This document shows positions 10,837-20,023 of a DNA stretch of 64,000 bases, piece after piece. The translations under genes were made by a program, and so were the position numbers. The stretch lies in assembly GCF_004293625.1 (NCBI RefSeq), contig NZ_CP033040.1:1-64000 (forward strand). The letters run 5' to 3'. This DNA is from Thiomicrorhabdus indica (GTDB lineage: Bacteria; Pseudomonadota; Gammaproteobacteria; Thiomicrospirales; Thiomicrospiraceae). The notes beneath the pieces were generated by a model, which was not told where the DNA came from, did not search any database, and saw only the letters and a program-made list of their open reading frames with translations. Every line of letters begins with the position of its first letter. Positions within the stretch are counted from its first letter, which is position 1.

Positions 10837-12729
10837 TTATCGAACAATTGCCAAATGTGCCTCAAGTTCCACTGACTGACCTAAGCGTTTTTCAATTTGT
10901 TGCTGGATTTGATCAATCTCATAAGCCGTCAGTGTTTGTTCAGATAACAGAGTCAAGGACACTCTTAAAGGCTTACCACGCAAAATACGAACCTCTCGAA
11001 TCGTTGCATCGGTTGACAACAAACTAATCGGCTGGGATTCGAGTGCCGTGACCATTCTCTGCTCTTGAACCATTGAATAAAACGCAATGCTTAATGGGAT
11101 ACTGACCAGTATCACCACGAATGTTGTCATCATCAAACCTTTTTTAGCCAAGTGCAATGGACTAAAACCCAAAACCAAAAAGGTTGCCGCCGCCGCCAAG
11201 ACAATACCGACCAAGTTCGTTAAAAACAACAAAAAAGCACCAGAGAACACATGCCAATCCCACCAACCAATGCCAATTCCAGAAACAGCCAAAGGTGGAA
11301 CCAACGCTACTGCAATAGCAACTCCAGCTAAACTTTTAGCGACTTCTGATTTCGCATTGGCATAAGCACCTGCGATTCCGGCAATAATTGCAACGGCCAA
11401 ATCCAAAATCGTCGGACTTAATCGAGCAGAAATTTCCGAATTCAATGCTTGTAATGGCATAAGCCAACTGAACAAAGTTGCGCCAAATAGTGCCAATAAA
11501 ATCCCGAAAAGTAATGTTCTACTGCTTGTAATAGTTAACTCTGTTTCCTGTCGCAAAACACCCATCGATAGCGAAATAATCGGTGCCATTAAAGGTGCTA
11601 AAATCATCGCGCCAATAATCACCGGTGCAGAATTAGCAAATAAACCAACGGTTGCTAACAATACAGACAAAGCCATTAATACAAGATACGGTGGCGATAG
11701 TTTAGCGCTCTCTTTAAGCGAAATAAACGTCTCTTTGACCTCTTCGGGATCGGAGTGATAAATCCAAGGCAATTCACGCGAGACAAGGGACGTGATAAGT
11801 TTGCCTTTTGGTAAGTGGCTAACTCGAAATGACTCTTTGGGGTCAGAAACTCGACCGGCCGGTAACTCTGTATTGCAAATCTGAATCTGTGTCGGTTTTA
11901 CCTCACACTCAACCTGAGCCTGTTCACAGGTTTCATAATCAATCCGAATTTCAACCGATTTTGGAAACTCTAATTGCAGACTTTGCGTTTTGACATGTCC
12001 CAAATAAGAGGGCAAGTTCAACACCTTGGTCTTACTCGGCAAAATCCGTGTTAAAGCAAAATTCCAAATTTCAGAAATGGATCGGGGGGCAAAAATCACC
12101 GTATGCAAATTTGGCTCACTCTGTTCGCCATTCGCCACCACCCGATGGGTAAAGGCATTTTGCTCCGGCTGATATACCATGCTCAAACTTTTTGCCGCAG
12201 TTTGAATTTGTGAATTCTTATCGGTGGTTAAGGTCAGTAAAAATGGCTGACTGCGCACCATATGAACAATCATGCCCCAAAGATAAACGATACGTGCCCA
12301 AAAGCCTTGCTGAACTTTCGCTGCCGGCTCCATAGATTGACGATCGCCAATTAAAACCGAACCTAATACCAGTTGTTGATTACAAAAAAAGTTATCAATG
12401 ATTTTCGGCGATTCGTCACTAAAAATGGCTTCTAATGCATTAGAAAGCTTTGCTGGAATATGAAAGCGTTTCGCACTCAAAGGTGCATCGGGATGAGGTA
12501 AGAGACCAATCTTTACCGGCCGGTCAAATTGATTCAGAAAGTTTTTGAGGTTTTGATCACTCAAAGACAGCAATATTAAAGAGTCACCTTGTTGAACAGC
12601 AAAGGTTTCAAACTCGAACTCATCAAAGTGAATCGTTTGAATTGAAGCGATGTTTTGATTTGCTTCCAGAAATGCTTGAAGAGTTGCATCAAGCTTCTCA
12701 GGTGAATGGTCATCGGTTAATAGAATCAT
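10837..12729 (-). CDS. DUF389 membrane protein with lipid-kinase-like N-terminal region
   Basis: A 630-residue protein. The C-terminal part (from about 335) is a clear DUF389/TIGR00341 integral membrane domain, with PVIIGAMILAPLMAPIISLSMG, SPTILDLAVAIIAGIAGAYANAKSE and VAIAVALVPPLAVSGIGI. Its function is unknown. The first 300 residues resemble the fold and order of DagK/YegS-type lipid kinases: a strand-rich start, IGLLPHPDAPLSAKRF where the family has its GTGNDFAR-like stretch, and a late beta region SLQLEFPKSVEIRIDYE resembling the kinase C-terminal sandwich. The GGDGT nucleotide motif is not visible, so it may not be catalytic. The lipid-kinase assignment is inference. Confidence 0.7.
   Translation of the reverse strand: MILLTDDHSPEKLDATLQAFLEANQNIASIQTIHFDEFEFETFAVQQGDSLILLSLSDQNLKNFLNQFDRPVKIGLLPHPDAPLSAKRFHIPAKLSNALEAIFSDESPKIIDNFFCNQQLVLGSVLIGDRQSMEPAAKVQQGFWARIVYLWGMIVHMVRSQPFLLTLTTDKNSQIQTAAKSLSMVYQPEQNAFTHRVVANGEQSEPNLHTVIFAPRSISEIWNFALTRILPSKTKVLNLPSYLGHVKTQSLQLEFPKSVEIRIDYETCEQAQVECEVKPTQIQICNTELPAGRVSDPKESFRVSHLPKGKLITSLVSRELPWIYHSDPEEVKETFISLKESAKLSPPYLVLMALSVLLATVGLFANSAPVIIGAMILAPLMAPIISLSMGVLRQETELTITSSRTLLFGILLALFGATLFSWLMPLQALNSEISARLSPTILDLAVAIIAGIAGAYANAKSEVAKSLAGVAIAVALVPPLAVSGIGIGWWDWHVFSGAFLLFLTNLVGIVLAAAATFLVLGFSPLHLAKKGLMMTTFVVILVSIPLSIAFYSMVQEQRMVTALESQPISLLSTDATIREVRILRGKPLRVSLTLLSEQTLTAYEIDQIQQQIEKRLGQSVELEAHLAIVR
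11854..11863. repeat. ACCGGCCGGT palindrome in the DUF389 gene, copy 1
   Basis: Exact copy; on the coding strand it encodes Pro-Ala-Gly in NTELPAGRVSD, at the junction between the N-terminal module and the membrane part. Confidence 0.95.
12515..12524. repeat. ACCGGCCGGT palindrome in the DUF389 gene, copy 2
   Basis: Exact copy read as Arg-Pro-Val (FDRPVKIG), the only in-gene copy in this phase. Confidence 0.95.
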
Positions 12730-12780
12730 CTAACATTGCTCAGTATCAATCAGAATGATAGATTTTAACCGATTTGAGCC

Positions 12781-13962
12781 TTAATCCTTACCAAACAAAT
12801 CTCGGGTGTAAACCTTATCTTTAACATCACGAATCTCGTCCACCAAACGATTCGCCACAATCACATCGCTCATAGCTTTAAATTCGTCCAAATCGGTAAT
12901 GACTTTGGAGTGAAAGAATTCTGTTTCACCCTGTTCTTCCAGTACAGGTTCATAAATAACGACTTGAATCCCTTTGGCTTTAATGCGCTTCATAATTCCT
13001 TGAATCGAAGAAGCTCGGAAATTATCACTGCCTGCTTTCATAATCAGGCGATAAATTCCTACAACCGTCGGGTTTTTCTTGAGAATCTGCTCCGCAATAA
13101 AATCCTTGCGAGTGGTGTTGGCGTCAACAATTGCTCGAATTAAGTTTTGAGGCACATCCTGATAATTAGCCAGCAATTGCTTGGTATCTTTAGGCAAACA
13201 ATAACCACCGTAACCGAAACTCGGATTATTGTAATGGTCTCCAATTCGAGGATCTAATCCAACCCCTTGAATCACTTGTTGAGTACTTAGGCCATGAACT
13301 TCACAATAAGTATCTAGCTCATTAAAGTATGAAACCCGTAAGGCAAGATAGGTATTTGAAAACAGCTTAACCGCCTCGGCTTCGGTAGCATCCGTAAACA
13401 ACACAGGAATGTCACCGGCCGGTTTACTAGCACCTTCCACCAAAAGGTTCGCGAATGTCTGCGCGCGTTCCGAATTTTCGCCAACAATAATACGAGACGG
13501 ATATAAATTGTCCCAAAGAGCCTTACCTTCACGTAAAAACTCCGGTGAAAAGAAGATATTCTCGACGCCAAATTTTTCCTTGACTGAATCGGTGAAACCA
13601 ACAGGAATCGTCGATTTAATGACCATCACTGCACTGGGATTAATCTCTAAGACATCGGAGATTACAGCTTCAACACTAGCGGTATTAAACGTGTTGGTAT
13701 CAGTGTCATAATCTGTCGGCGTGGCAATCACCACAAACTCTGCACCTTTATAGGCAGTCTCTTTCTCCAAAGTCGCTGTGAAATTTAATGTTTTGTTGTT
13801 CAAAAACTCAGTAATTTCTGCATCAACAATGGGAGATCTTTTGGCATTTAATAACTCGATTTTCTCAGGAATAATATCCAATGCGACCACTTCATGATGT
13901 TGTGCTAAAAGTACAGCCAAAGAAAGACCAACATATCCAGTTCCAGCCACAGCAATTTTCAT
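12781..13962 (-). CDS. ugd: UDP-glucose 6-dehydrogenase
   Basis: Oxidises UDP-glucose to UDP-glucuronate with NAD+, supplying precursors for acidic exopolysaccharide or LPS. From ATG 13962 (preceded by AAAGGATAG) the protein has 393 residues. The NAD-binding GTGYVG is at 7-12 and the catalytic cysteine is Cys255 in [12 protein letters not shown]. The [19 protein letters not shown] block is typical of the family. The frame is open 12 codons further upstream, but that extension lacks a ribosome-binding site. It diverges from the WcaJ-like gene, suggesting joint control of a surface glycan. The short length is that of the single-Rossmann-pair bacterial form. Confidence 0.95.
   Translation of the reverse strand: MKIAVAGTGYVGLSLAVLLAQHHEVVALDIIPEKIELLNAKRSPIVDAEITEFLNNKTLNFTATLEKETAYKGAEFVVIATPTDYDTDTNTFNTASVEAVISDVLEINPSAVMVIKSTIPVGFTDSVKEKFGVENIFFSPEFLREGKALWDNLYPSRIIVGENSERAQTFANLLVEGASKPAGDIPVLFTDATEAEAVKLFSNTYLALRVSYFNELDTYCEVHGLSTQQVIQGVGLDPRIGDHYNNPSFGYGGYCLPKDTKQLLANYQDVPQNLIRAIVDANTTRKDFIAEQILKKNPTVVGIYRLIMKAGSDNFRASSIQGIMKRIKAKGIQVVIYEPVLEEQGETEFFHSKVITDLDEFKAMSDVIVANRLVDEIRDVKDKVYTRDLFGKD
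13414..13423. repeat. ACCGGCCGGT palindrome in ugd
   Basis: Exact copy, read as Pro-Ala-Gly in ASKPAGDIP. Confidence 0.95.
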
Positions 13963-13987
13963 ATCTATCCTTTCATCGCGAGAAATT

Positions 13988-14014
13988 TTGTCATTCAAAT
14001 TCAGCGTTTATAAT
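13988..14014 (+). promoter_or_regulatory. Promoter for the WcaJ-like gene
   Basis: TATAAT at 14009-14014, preceded by TTGTCA at 13988-13993 (15-bp spacing, short) or TTTTGT at 17 bp. It lies in the 87-base divergent gap with ugd, 35 bases before the ATG. Confidence 0.5.
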
Positions 14015-14049
14015 AACTGCCATCTCTTAAGAATTAAAAAGAAAGTTTT

Positions 14050-15453
14050 ATGAAAAAAATCCATATGAGCCCAGACATGAACTTTTTAGCATGGGTCTAT
14101 CGATTCTTTGATTTATGGTTACCATTGATCCTTCTCGCAGGCTTAACGCAGTTTGTTTCATCGGTGGAACTAAACTCTGATTATTGGTTAATCGGAATTT
14201 TTTCAGGAATTGCGTTTGTCTCTTTTGGGCAACTCTCTGGCCTCTATCGAACTTGGCGTGGAGATGATTTGTTTTTAACCGGCCGGTTAATTTTACAAGC
14301 TTGGTTTCTTGCTTGGTCTGCCATTATTATCATGGTGTTCTTTTTAAAAGAAAGTGAGTCCTATTCAAGGCTCGTGATGATAAGTTGGGCCGCTATAACC
14401 CCATTTATAAGTATCCTCATCCGTTTATTTATCCGATATATTTTAGGAAAGGTACGGAGTCACCCAAAAAATCAAACCAAAATTGCGATTGTTGGGGCGG
14501 GTAAAGTTGGCCAACAGCTCGCGAAAAATTTGTTAAACAAACCCTTGCTAGGCTACCAAATTCATGGATTTTTCGATGACAACGAATCTTTACTCGGCAC
14601 GAAAATCGATGGTATTAAAATCCTAGGAACAACTGAAACAGTGTGTGACTCAATTGCTTCAAATGCGGTTGATGAGGTTTATATCTGCCTGCCGCTTAGA
14701 GCAGAAAGCAAAATTAAATCTTTATTAAATGAACTGAATAATTCTTCAGTAGTCGTTAAATTTATTCCAGATTTTTTTACATTTGATTTGATGCATGCTC
14801 AATGGATGGAAATTGATGGCCTTCCCATTGTCTCTATTTACGATACCCCTCTAAATTCACTAAGCGCACGCTTAACCAAGCGCCTAGAAGATGTCGTCTT
14901 ATCTACTTTCATCTTAATTGGGATTTCACCCATACTGGTTATGATTGCAGTCGCCATTAAAACGACCTCAAAAGGACCAGTGATTTTTAAACAAACACGC
15001 TATGGCGTGAATGGTCAAAAAACTAATATCTATAAGTTTCGCACCATGACCACTCTAGAAAATGATGAAAATATTCAACAAGCTCAAAAGGGAGACACAA
15101 GAATTACCTCTATCGGCAGGTTTTTAAGAAAAACCAGTTTGGATGAACTGCCGCAGTTTGTGAATGTTCTGCAGGGAAAAATGTCTATTGTTGGCCCCAG
15201 ACCTCACGCCGTTGTCCACAATGAACAGTATCGAAAACTTGTTCCTAAATATATGCAACGACATTTAGTAAAGCCCGGCATTACCGGATGGGCACAAGTC
15301 AATGGCTGGCGAGGAGAAACAGACACCTTAGACAAGATGCAAAAACGCATTGAATTTGATTTACATTACATCAATCATTGGTCAGTTTGGCTAGACCTCA
15401 AAATAATCGTACAAACAGTTTATAAAGGATTTATACACAAAAATGCCCGCTAA
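14050..15453 (+). CDS. Undecaprenyl-phosphate sugar phosphotransferase (WcaJ-type)
   Basis: Transfers a sugar 1-phosphate (glucose in WcaJ) from its UDP form to undecaprenyl phosphate, the first membrane step of a repeat-unit glycan. The 467-residue protein has four or more N-terminal membrane segments, then a Rossmann-like CoA-binding region starting at IAIVGAGKVGQQLAKNLL. One more membrane helix (SPILVMIAVAIK) follows. The C-terminal catalytic domain has GPVIFKQTRYG, YKFRTM, DELPQFVNVLQGKMSIVGPR and PGITGWAQVNGWRGE. It diverges from ugd. Later genes for a repeat-unit polymer (wzx/wzy) are not next to it, so the glycan is assembled with genes elsewhere. Confidence 0.93.
   Translation: MKKIHMSPDMNFLAWVYRFFDLWLPLILLAGLTQFVSSVELNSDYWLIGIFSGIAFVSFGQLSGLYRTWRGDDLFLTGRLILQAWFLAWSAIIIMVFFLKESESYSRLVMISWAAITPFISILIRLFIRYILGKVRSHPKNQTKIAIVGAGKVGQQLAKNLLNKPLLGYQIHGFFDDNESLLGTKIDGIKILGTTETVCDSIASNAVDEVYICLPLRAESKIKSLLNELNNSSVVVKFIPDFFTFDLMHAQWMEIDGLPIVSIYDTPLNSLSARLTKRLEDVVLSTFILIGISPILVMIAVAIKTTSKGPVIFKQTRYGVNGQKTNIYKFRTMTTLENDENIQQAQKGDTRITSIGRFLRKTSLDELPQFVNVLQGKMSIVGPRPHAVVHNEQYRKLVPKYMQRHLVKPGITGWAQVNGWRGETDTLDKMQKRIEFDLHYINHWSVWLDLKIIVQTVYKGFIHKNAR
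14278..14287. repeat. ACCGGCCGGT palindrome in the WcaJ-like gene
   Basis: Exact copy read as Thr-Gly-Arg (FLTGRLI), residues 77-79, in the N-terminal membrane region. Confidence 0.95.
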
Positions 15454-15462
15454 AGCGGGCAT
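15443..15462. terminator. Hairpin overlapping the end of the WcaJ-like gene
   Basis: ATGCCCGC and GCGGGCAT form an 8-bp stem with a TAAA loop that contains the stop codon. There is no T-run on either strand, so termination would be weak. It lies between convergent genes. Confidence 0.45.
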
Positions 15463-15506
15463 AACTGAAAAGTCATCGTTGTTAACAATAAACAACCATA
15501 ATGCTT

Positions 15507-16907
15507 TTAATCTTCATTAAATGATCGAGCAAACATATTGGTAAATGGCTTAGTGAAATAATCGAGTAGCGTTCGCTCACCAATTTTAATCATTACTTCC
15601 GCCGGCATACCTGGAAGCAAGAAGATTCCATCTTCCTCCATTTGTTTGATCCCAGCATCGGTCAACATAACTTTCGCCTCAAAATATTCCATGCCCGACT
15701 GTTCATCCATGAACTTATCAGCGGATACATGATACACCTCACCTTCAACCACATGGGTTAGCTGAGTATTGAAAGCCGAAAAACGCACATCGGCAATCAG
15801 CCCAATCATCACCTTATCGATATCGGTGACCATCACTTTCGCTTTGACCGCATAATTTTTCGATGCAGGAACAATTTCCATCAGTGTCTTACCTGATTGG
15901 ATGACCTCGCCAATGGTGTAAACTGTCAAACCATTCACTACCCCAGCGACAGGTGCAGTAATATCGACACGCTCTAATCGATCAGCTAAGGCAATACGAC
16001 GAGACTCTAAATCAACACGTTCAGATTGAACCTCTCGAAGCTGAGAAACGACTTCCTCGCGGAACTGTTGTTTACGTAAAATCAACTGAGATTCAGTTTC
16101 CGCAATCTGGACTTTCAAACGAGCGATTTCCGATTGATTACTATTACGTTCACCTTTAAGACGTGACAATTCACGTTGCATTTCCTGCAAACGAATTTTA
16201 TCGGCGTATTGCTCTTTGAACAGTGCTTCCCAGTCTTTAACCTCCAATTCATAACTGGCAATTCGCTCATCAAGGGTCTCAATCAGCGAGTTTAAACCAT
16301 TGATTTGTTCATTCATGGCATCAATTCGTTGATCATAAATTTTTAACTCTCCACTCAGAGAGTTACGACGCGCGTTAAAGACTTCTTTTTGCCCTTGCAG
16401 AACTTCTTGGACATCTTCATTTGCAGACTGGCTTAATAAAGCCTCTGGAAATTGGATGGTGTCCGCCAATTTACGTTCTGCTTTTAAACGTGCTTCTAAG
16501 CCATAAACTTCATTTAACCGCGCCTCAATCACCGACATTTCAGCTTTAGCTTGCGTAGGCGAAAGTTTAAGCAGAACTTGACCTTTTTTGACTTGCTGCC
16601 CCTCTTCAACGAGAATTTCAGAAACCATTCCACCTTCATAGTGTTGGACAACTCGGTTATTGGATGCGACGAACACTGTTCCAGATGCAACCGCTGCACT
16701 GTCTAAAGGTGCCGTGGCAGACCAAGTACCAAATACACCAAAGACAATAAACAAAACCAATAAACCTAAACGGCTATATGGAGTATGGTCATTCTTTATA
16801 TTCGGTAAATCATCCTGTTTTTGTATTGCCATACCATCCAAGTCAGAACTAATCACTTCTCCCTGGTGTTTAACGGAGGTTGCTTTTTCATTTGCTAATT
16901 CAGCCAT
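15507..16907 (-). CDS. Type I secretion membrane-fusion protein (HlyD/PrtE family)
   Basis: The periplasmic adaptor linking the inner-membrane ABC exporter to the TolC-like channel. The 466-residue protein has a cytoplasmic N-terminus, one membrane helix at about 47-66 (LGLLVLFIVFGVFGTW), a half-lipoyl motif (VEEGQQVKKGQVLLKLSPTQAKAE) and a long coiled coil at about 120-290. The second half-lipoyl and beta-barrel part (ITAPVAGVVNGLTVYTIGEVI) ends in LPGMPAEVMIKIGERTLLDY, the HlyD-family close. It is the last gene of the exporter set, 14 bases after the ABC gene, and presumably exports the S-layer-like protein and/or the metalloprotease. Confidence 0.95.
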   Translation of the reverse strand: MAELANEKATSVKHQGEVISSDLDGMAIQKQDDLPNIKNDHTPYSRLGLLVLFIVFGVFGTWSATAPLDSAAVASGTVFVASNNRVVQHYEGGMVSEILVEEGQQVKKGQVLLKLSPTQAKAEMSVIEARLNEVYGLEARLKAERKLADTIQFPEALLSQSANEDVQEVLQGQKEVFNARRNSLSGELKIYDQRIDAMNEQINGLNSLIETLDERIASYELEVKDWEALFKEQYADKIRLQEMQRELSRLKGERNSNQSEIARLKVQIAETESQLILRKQQFREEVVSQLREVQSERVDLESRRIALADRLERVDITAPVAGVVNGLTVYTIGEVIQSGKTLMEIVPASKNYAVKAKVMVTDIDKVMIGLIADVRFSAFNTQLTHVVEGEVYHVSADKFMDEQSGMEYFEAKVMLTDAGIKQMEEDGIFLLPGMPAEVMIKIGERTLLDYFTKPFTNMFARSFNED

Positions 16908-16921
16908 TTCACACCCCTCTC

Positions 16922-18622
16922 TTATTTACTGTTACCAAGCGACAAACTGCCGTCTTGTAAAGCTTTTAAAACTTCATCTCTTGGCCCAAATCCACGCAAT
17001 TGCCCTTCTGCCATTAGGATAATTTTATCGACATGTTTGAGAATCTGTTTACGATGTGAAATCAACACAGCGGTTGTACCTTTTGCTTTTAATTGTTGTA
17101 AGGCCTCAGCCAATGCCTGCTCGCCTTGATCATCCAAGTTAGAGTTTGGCTCGTCTAAAATCACGACTTTAGGGTTACCGTAAAGCGCTCTTGCGAGACC
17201 AATACGTTGACGTTGTCCACCCGATAAACCTGCATCCCCGCTTAAAACCGTGTCATAGCCTTGTGGCAAGCGTAAAATCATTTCATGTACACCAGCCATT
17301 TTGGCAGCCATAACAACTTTTTGAGGATCCAACTCACCAAAACGTGCGATATTTTCACTGATGGTACCAGCGAATAACTCTATATCCTGCGGCAGATAAC
17401 CGATATGTTTACCCAAAGCATCTTTATCCCAAGCATGAATATCTGCACCATCCAATCGAACCTTACCAGCCATGAGAGGCCAAACCCCTAATAAAGCTCT
17501 CGCCAAAGAAGATTTACCAGCCCCTGACGGTCCAATAATCGCCACCATATCACCTTTATCTAGACCAAAATTCACACCTCGAACCGCAGGTGCTTGAGCA
17601 CCGGGAGGTACCACCATAATATTCTCCGCAAACAACTGTCCTTCTGGGTCAGGTAAAGCCATCGGCTCTTGTTGTGTCGGATATTTGGTAAACAATTCAT
17701 TCAAACGACCATAGGCACTTCGAGCCTGTCCAAACCCTTTCCAAGAACCAATCATTAAATCCACTGGTGCTAGCGCTCTACCCAAAATAATCGAACCGGC
17801 AATCATCATCCCAGGGGTAATTTCATTTTGAATGGCTAACCACCCCCCAAGACCCAGAATCAATGATTGGAACATCAATCGAAAGTTCTTTGACATATTA
17901 GTCAAAACACTGGCTCGATCACTGGCATCAGATTGTTTTTGTAAAAAACTTAAATGCTTTTGGAACCATTTGTAACGTAGGTTTTTCTCCATTCCCATGG
18001 CTGCAACGACTTCGGCATTTTTTAAGCAGGACGACGCATAGTTTGCTGATTGCATACTCTCGGTGTTCGCTTCTGCTAAAAGTGCTTTGGTAGAGTATTC
18101 ATTAATCCAAGCCAGCGAGAACAGAACCACAACCGCAAATAAAGCAAACGCCCCAAACCACGGATGGAATAAGAATAAAATCCCAATATAAATTGGTAGC
18201 CATGGCGCATCAAAGAAAGCAAACAAACCATTACCTGTCATAAATTGGCGCACACTATTCATATCATGAATCGGTTGCGGAGAATTATGACCGGGTTCAT
18301 TCACCGAGCGTTTAAACATCGAAGAAAATAGATTTTCATTCAGGTAGCTATCTAACTTATTTCCCACTCGAATCAGAATCCGAGAACGAATAAACTCTAA
18401 TAACCCCATAGTGATAAACAGAATGACCACAATTAGAGTCAACATGTAGAGGGTATCTTCCGATCGGCTGGTTAACACTCGATCGTATAGCTGCAACATA
18501 TACAGCGCTGGAACCAGCATTAGCAGGTTAATAAACAGGCTAAAAAAGCCTGCAGAATAAAAAGCGCGTTTGACACTGGCCAGCGCTTTTTGCAGTTCGG
18601 TTTTATCTTGAGGTTGGGACAT
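16922..18622 (-). CDS. Type I secretion ABC permease/ATPase (PrtD family)
   Basis: The inner-membrane exporter that powers type I secretion of C-terminal-signal substrates. The 566-residue length and lack of an N-terminal C39 peptidase domain place it in the PrtD/AprD class, which exports RTX proteases and S-layer proteins. Six membrane helices occupy the first 300 residues. The ATPase has Walker A GPSGAGKS at 364-371, the signature LSGGQRQRIGLARAL, and Walker B VVILDEPNSNLD, where the usual EPN of this class replaces EPT/EPF. It lies 29 bases after the TolC-like gene and 14 before the adaptor. Confidence 0.96.
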   Translation of the reverse strand: MSQPQDKTELQKALASVKRAFYSAGFFSLFINLLMLVPALYMLQLYDRVLTSRSEDTLYMLTLIVVILFITMGLLEFIRSRILIRVGNKLDSYLNENLFSSMFKRSVNEPGHNSPQPIHDMNSVRQFMTGNGLFAFFDAPWLPIYIGILFLFHPWFGAFALFAVVVLFSLAWINEYSTKALLAEANTESMQSANYASSCLKNAEVVAAMGMEKNLRYKWFQKHLSFLQKQSDASDRASVLTNMSKNFRLMFQSLILGLGGWLAIQNEITPGMMIAGSIILGRALAPVDLMIGSWKGFGQARSAYGRLNELFTKYPTQQEPMALPDPEGQLFAENIMVVPPGAQAPAVRGVNFGLDKGDMVAIIGPSGAGKSSLARALLGVWPLMAGKVRLDGADIHAWDKDALGKHIGYLPQDIELFAGTISENIARFGELDPQKVVMAAKMAGVHEMILRLPQGYDTVLSGDAGLSGGQRQRIGLARALYGNPKVVILDEPNSNLDDQGEQALAEALQQLKAKGTTAVLISHRKQILKHVDKIILMAEGQLRGFGPRDEVLKALQDGSLSLGNSK

Positions 18623-18651
18623 AGCTAACGACTTATAAACTCTTTAAAAAG

Positions 18652-20013
18652 TTAAGATTTCAAGGCTGACATGGAAAAATCAGACTTCAGATAGGATTCA
18701 ACACCGGCCGGTGACAATTGACCAATTAAATAGAGAAATTCAATTTGCGCCATAATATTGTCATGAATTTCGAAAATTAGGCGGCGCTCAACCTCATAGC
18801 CTCGCGCTTTGGCTTCTAATACATCGAAGACACCACGCAATCCATAGGTTAAGCCCTTTTGAGCAGAATCTAGATAAGCTTGATTAGAGACTTTAGATTT
18901 TTCTAAAGACTCAATATTCGCAATAGAACCTTCTAAACGCGCCATAATTTCATCCATTTTAAACTGGATAAAGCGTTTTTGATCTTCCAGAAAATAAGTT
19001 TCACTCTCTACCTGATAACGCGCCGCTGTCACTCGGGAATTCGTCATTCCCCCTTCATACAAAGGCATATTTAGTTCTAATTGAATTTTCTTATCTTTTT
19101 CGATGCTGCTTTCGTAGGTTTCTGAGTCGCCGACAGTCATTCTCAAAGAGACTTCAGGCCAATATTCGGCTTTAGCAACATCAACACCAATCTCAGAAAC
19201 TTTTAAGCGTTTCTTTGCGACATCAATCGTTTGCGAATTTTGCAACGCTAAACTAACCCAATCTCCCTGCTCTAAAATATGATCGGCTCTTTTCCAAAGC
19301 TGCGAATTCAATGAGTCGACCTCTGTCACAGGCGTGCCCAAGATTCTCCCCAGACTTTTCTGAGCCACTTTCAAATCATTCTGATCACGAACTAAATTGG
19401 AGCGAAGTACATCATAGCGTGATTGCGCCTCCAACAGGTCAACCTTATTTGATAAACCACGCTCAAGCATTGCTTCCAGCTGTTCAATACGTTTCACATG
19501 ATCATTCAGCTCCAAATCAGAAATGCGAACCGCTTCTTGAAATTTCAACACTTCAATATAAGACTGAGCCATTTCCACTAACTTGGTTTGTTGATCCAAT
19601 GAAAAAACAGCTTCTTGACTGGCAACAGCGGCTTCAGAACGATCAATGCCCAAAAAACGTTTACGCGAATAAACAGGTTGCACTAAATTCAAATTCAAAC
19701 GTTGATACGTTTCTTTTGCATCCTCAACAAAACCTGTTGAGTACTCGCCTCGTCCCTTTATGGCTGAAGCAGATATCTGCGGCTTAACTTGGGCCCAGGC
19801 TTGATTAATTTGCTCGGCATCCGCATTCAATTGTGATTGCTTGGACAATAGATCATCGTTGTATTGCAATGTTTGCTGCATAGCAGAAACAAAATCCACG
19901 CTTTCAGCAGCAGCAGGCATTTGCAGACCTGTAAAAATGACAAAACCAACCGCAAGGTTGGCTAGAGGATTACGCCCTTTAAAGCGCAATCGATTTCGAA
20001 TACTCGTTTCCAT
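18652..20013 (-). CDS. TolC-family outer-membrane channel of the type I system
   Basis: The outer-membrane and periplasmic tunnel that completes the type I exporter. From ATG 20013 the protein has 453 residues with a signal peptide (GFVIFTGLQMPAAAES, cleavage after AAA). Two TolC repeats follow, each with long helices and short strands; LQPVYSRKRFLGIDRSEAAVASQE and LNMPLYEGGMTNSRVTAARYQVE lie at the equivalent strand-helix junctions of the two halves. The ORF is open to 20088, which would overlap the upstream SapC gene. ATG 20013 leaves a 10-base gap and has AAGAGA before it, so it is preferred. Confidence 0.92.
   Translation of the reverse strand: METSIRNRLRFKGRNPLANLAVGFVIFTGLQMPAAAESVDFVSAMQQTLQYNDDLLSKQSQLNADAEQINQAWAQVKPQISASAIKGRGEYSTGFVEDAKETYQRLNLNLVQPVYSRKRFLGIDRSEAAVASQEAVFSLDQQTKLVEMAQSYIEVLKFQEAVRISDLELNDHVKRIEQLEAMLERGLSNKVDLLEAQSRYDVLRSNLVRDQNDLKVAQKSLGRILGTPVTEVDSLNSQLWKRADHILEQGDWVSLALQNSQTIDVAKKRLKVSEIGVDVAKAEYWPEVSLRMTVGDSETYESSIEKDKKIQLELNMPLYEGGMTNSRVTAARYQVESETYFLEDQKRFIQFKMDEIMARLEGSIANIESLEKSKVSNQAYLDSAQKGLTYGLRGVFDVLEAKARGYEVERRLIFEIHDNIMAQIEFLYLIGQLSPAGVESYLKSDFSMSALKS
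18703..18712. repeat. ACCGGCCGGT palindrome in the TolC-like gene
   Basis: Exact copy near the 3' end, read as Pro-Ala-Gly in QLSPAGVESY. Confidence 0.95.
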
Positions 20014-20023
20014 AATTCTCTTT

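Noticed and set aside
19311-19787. A 158-codon plus-strand ORF opposite the TolC-like gene
   Set aside because: The minus strand encodes a clear TolC-family protein throughout; the plus-strand frame has no recognisable domain.
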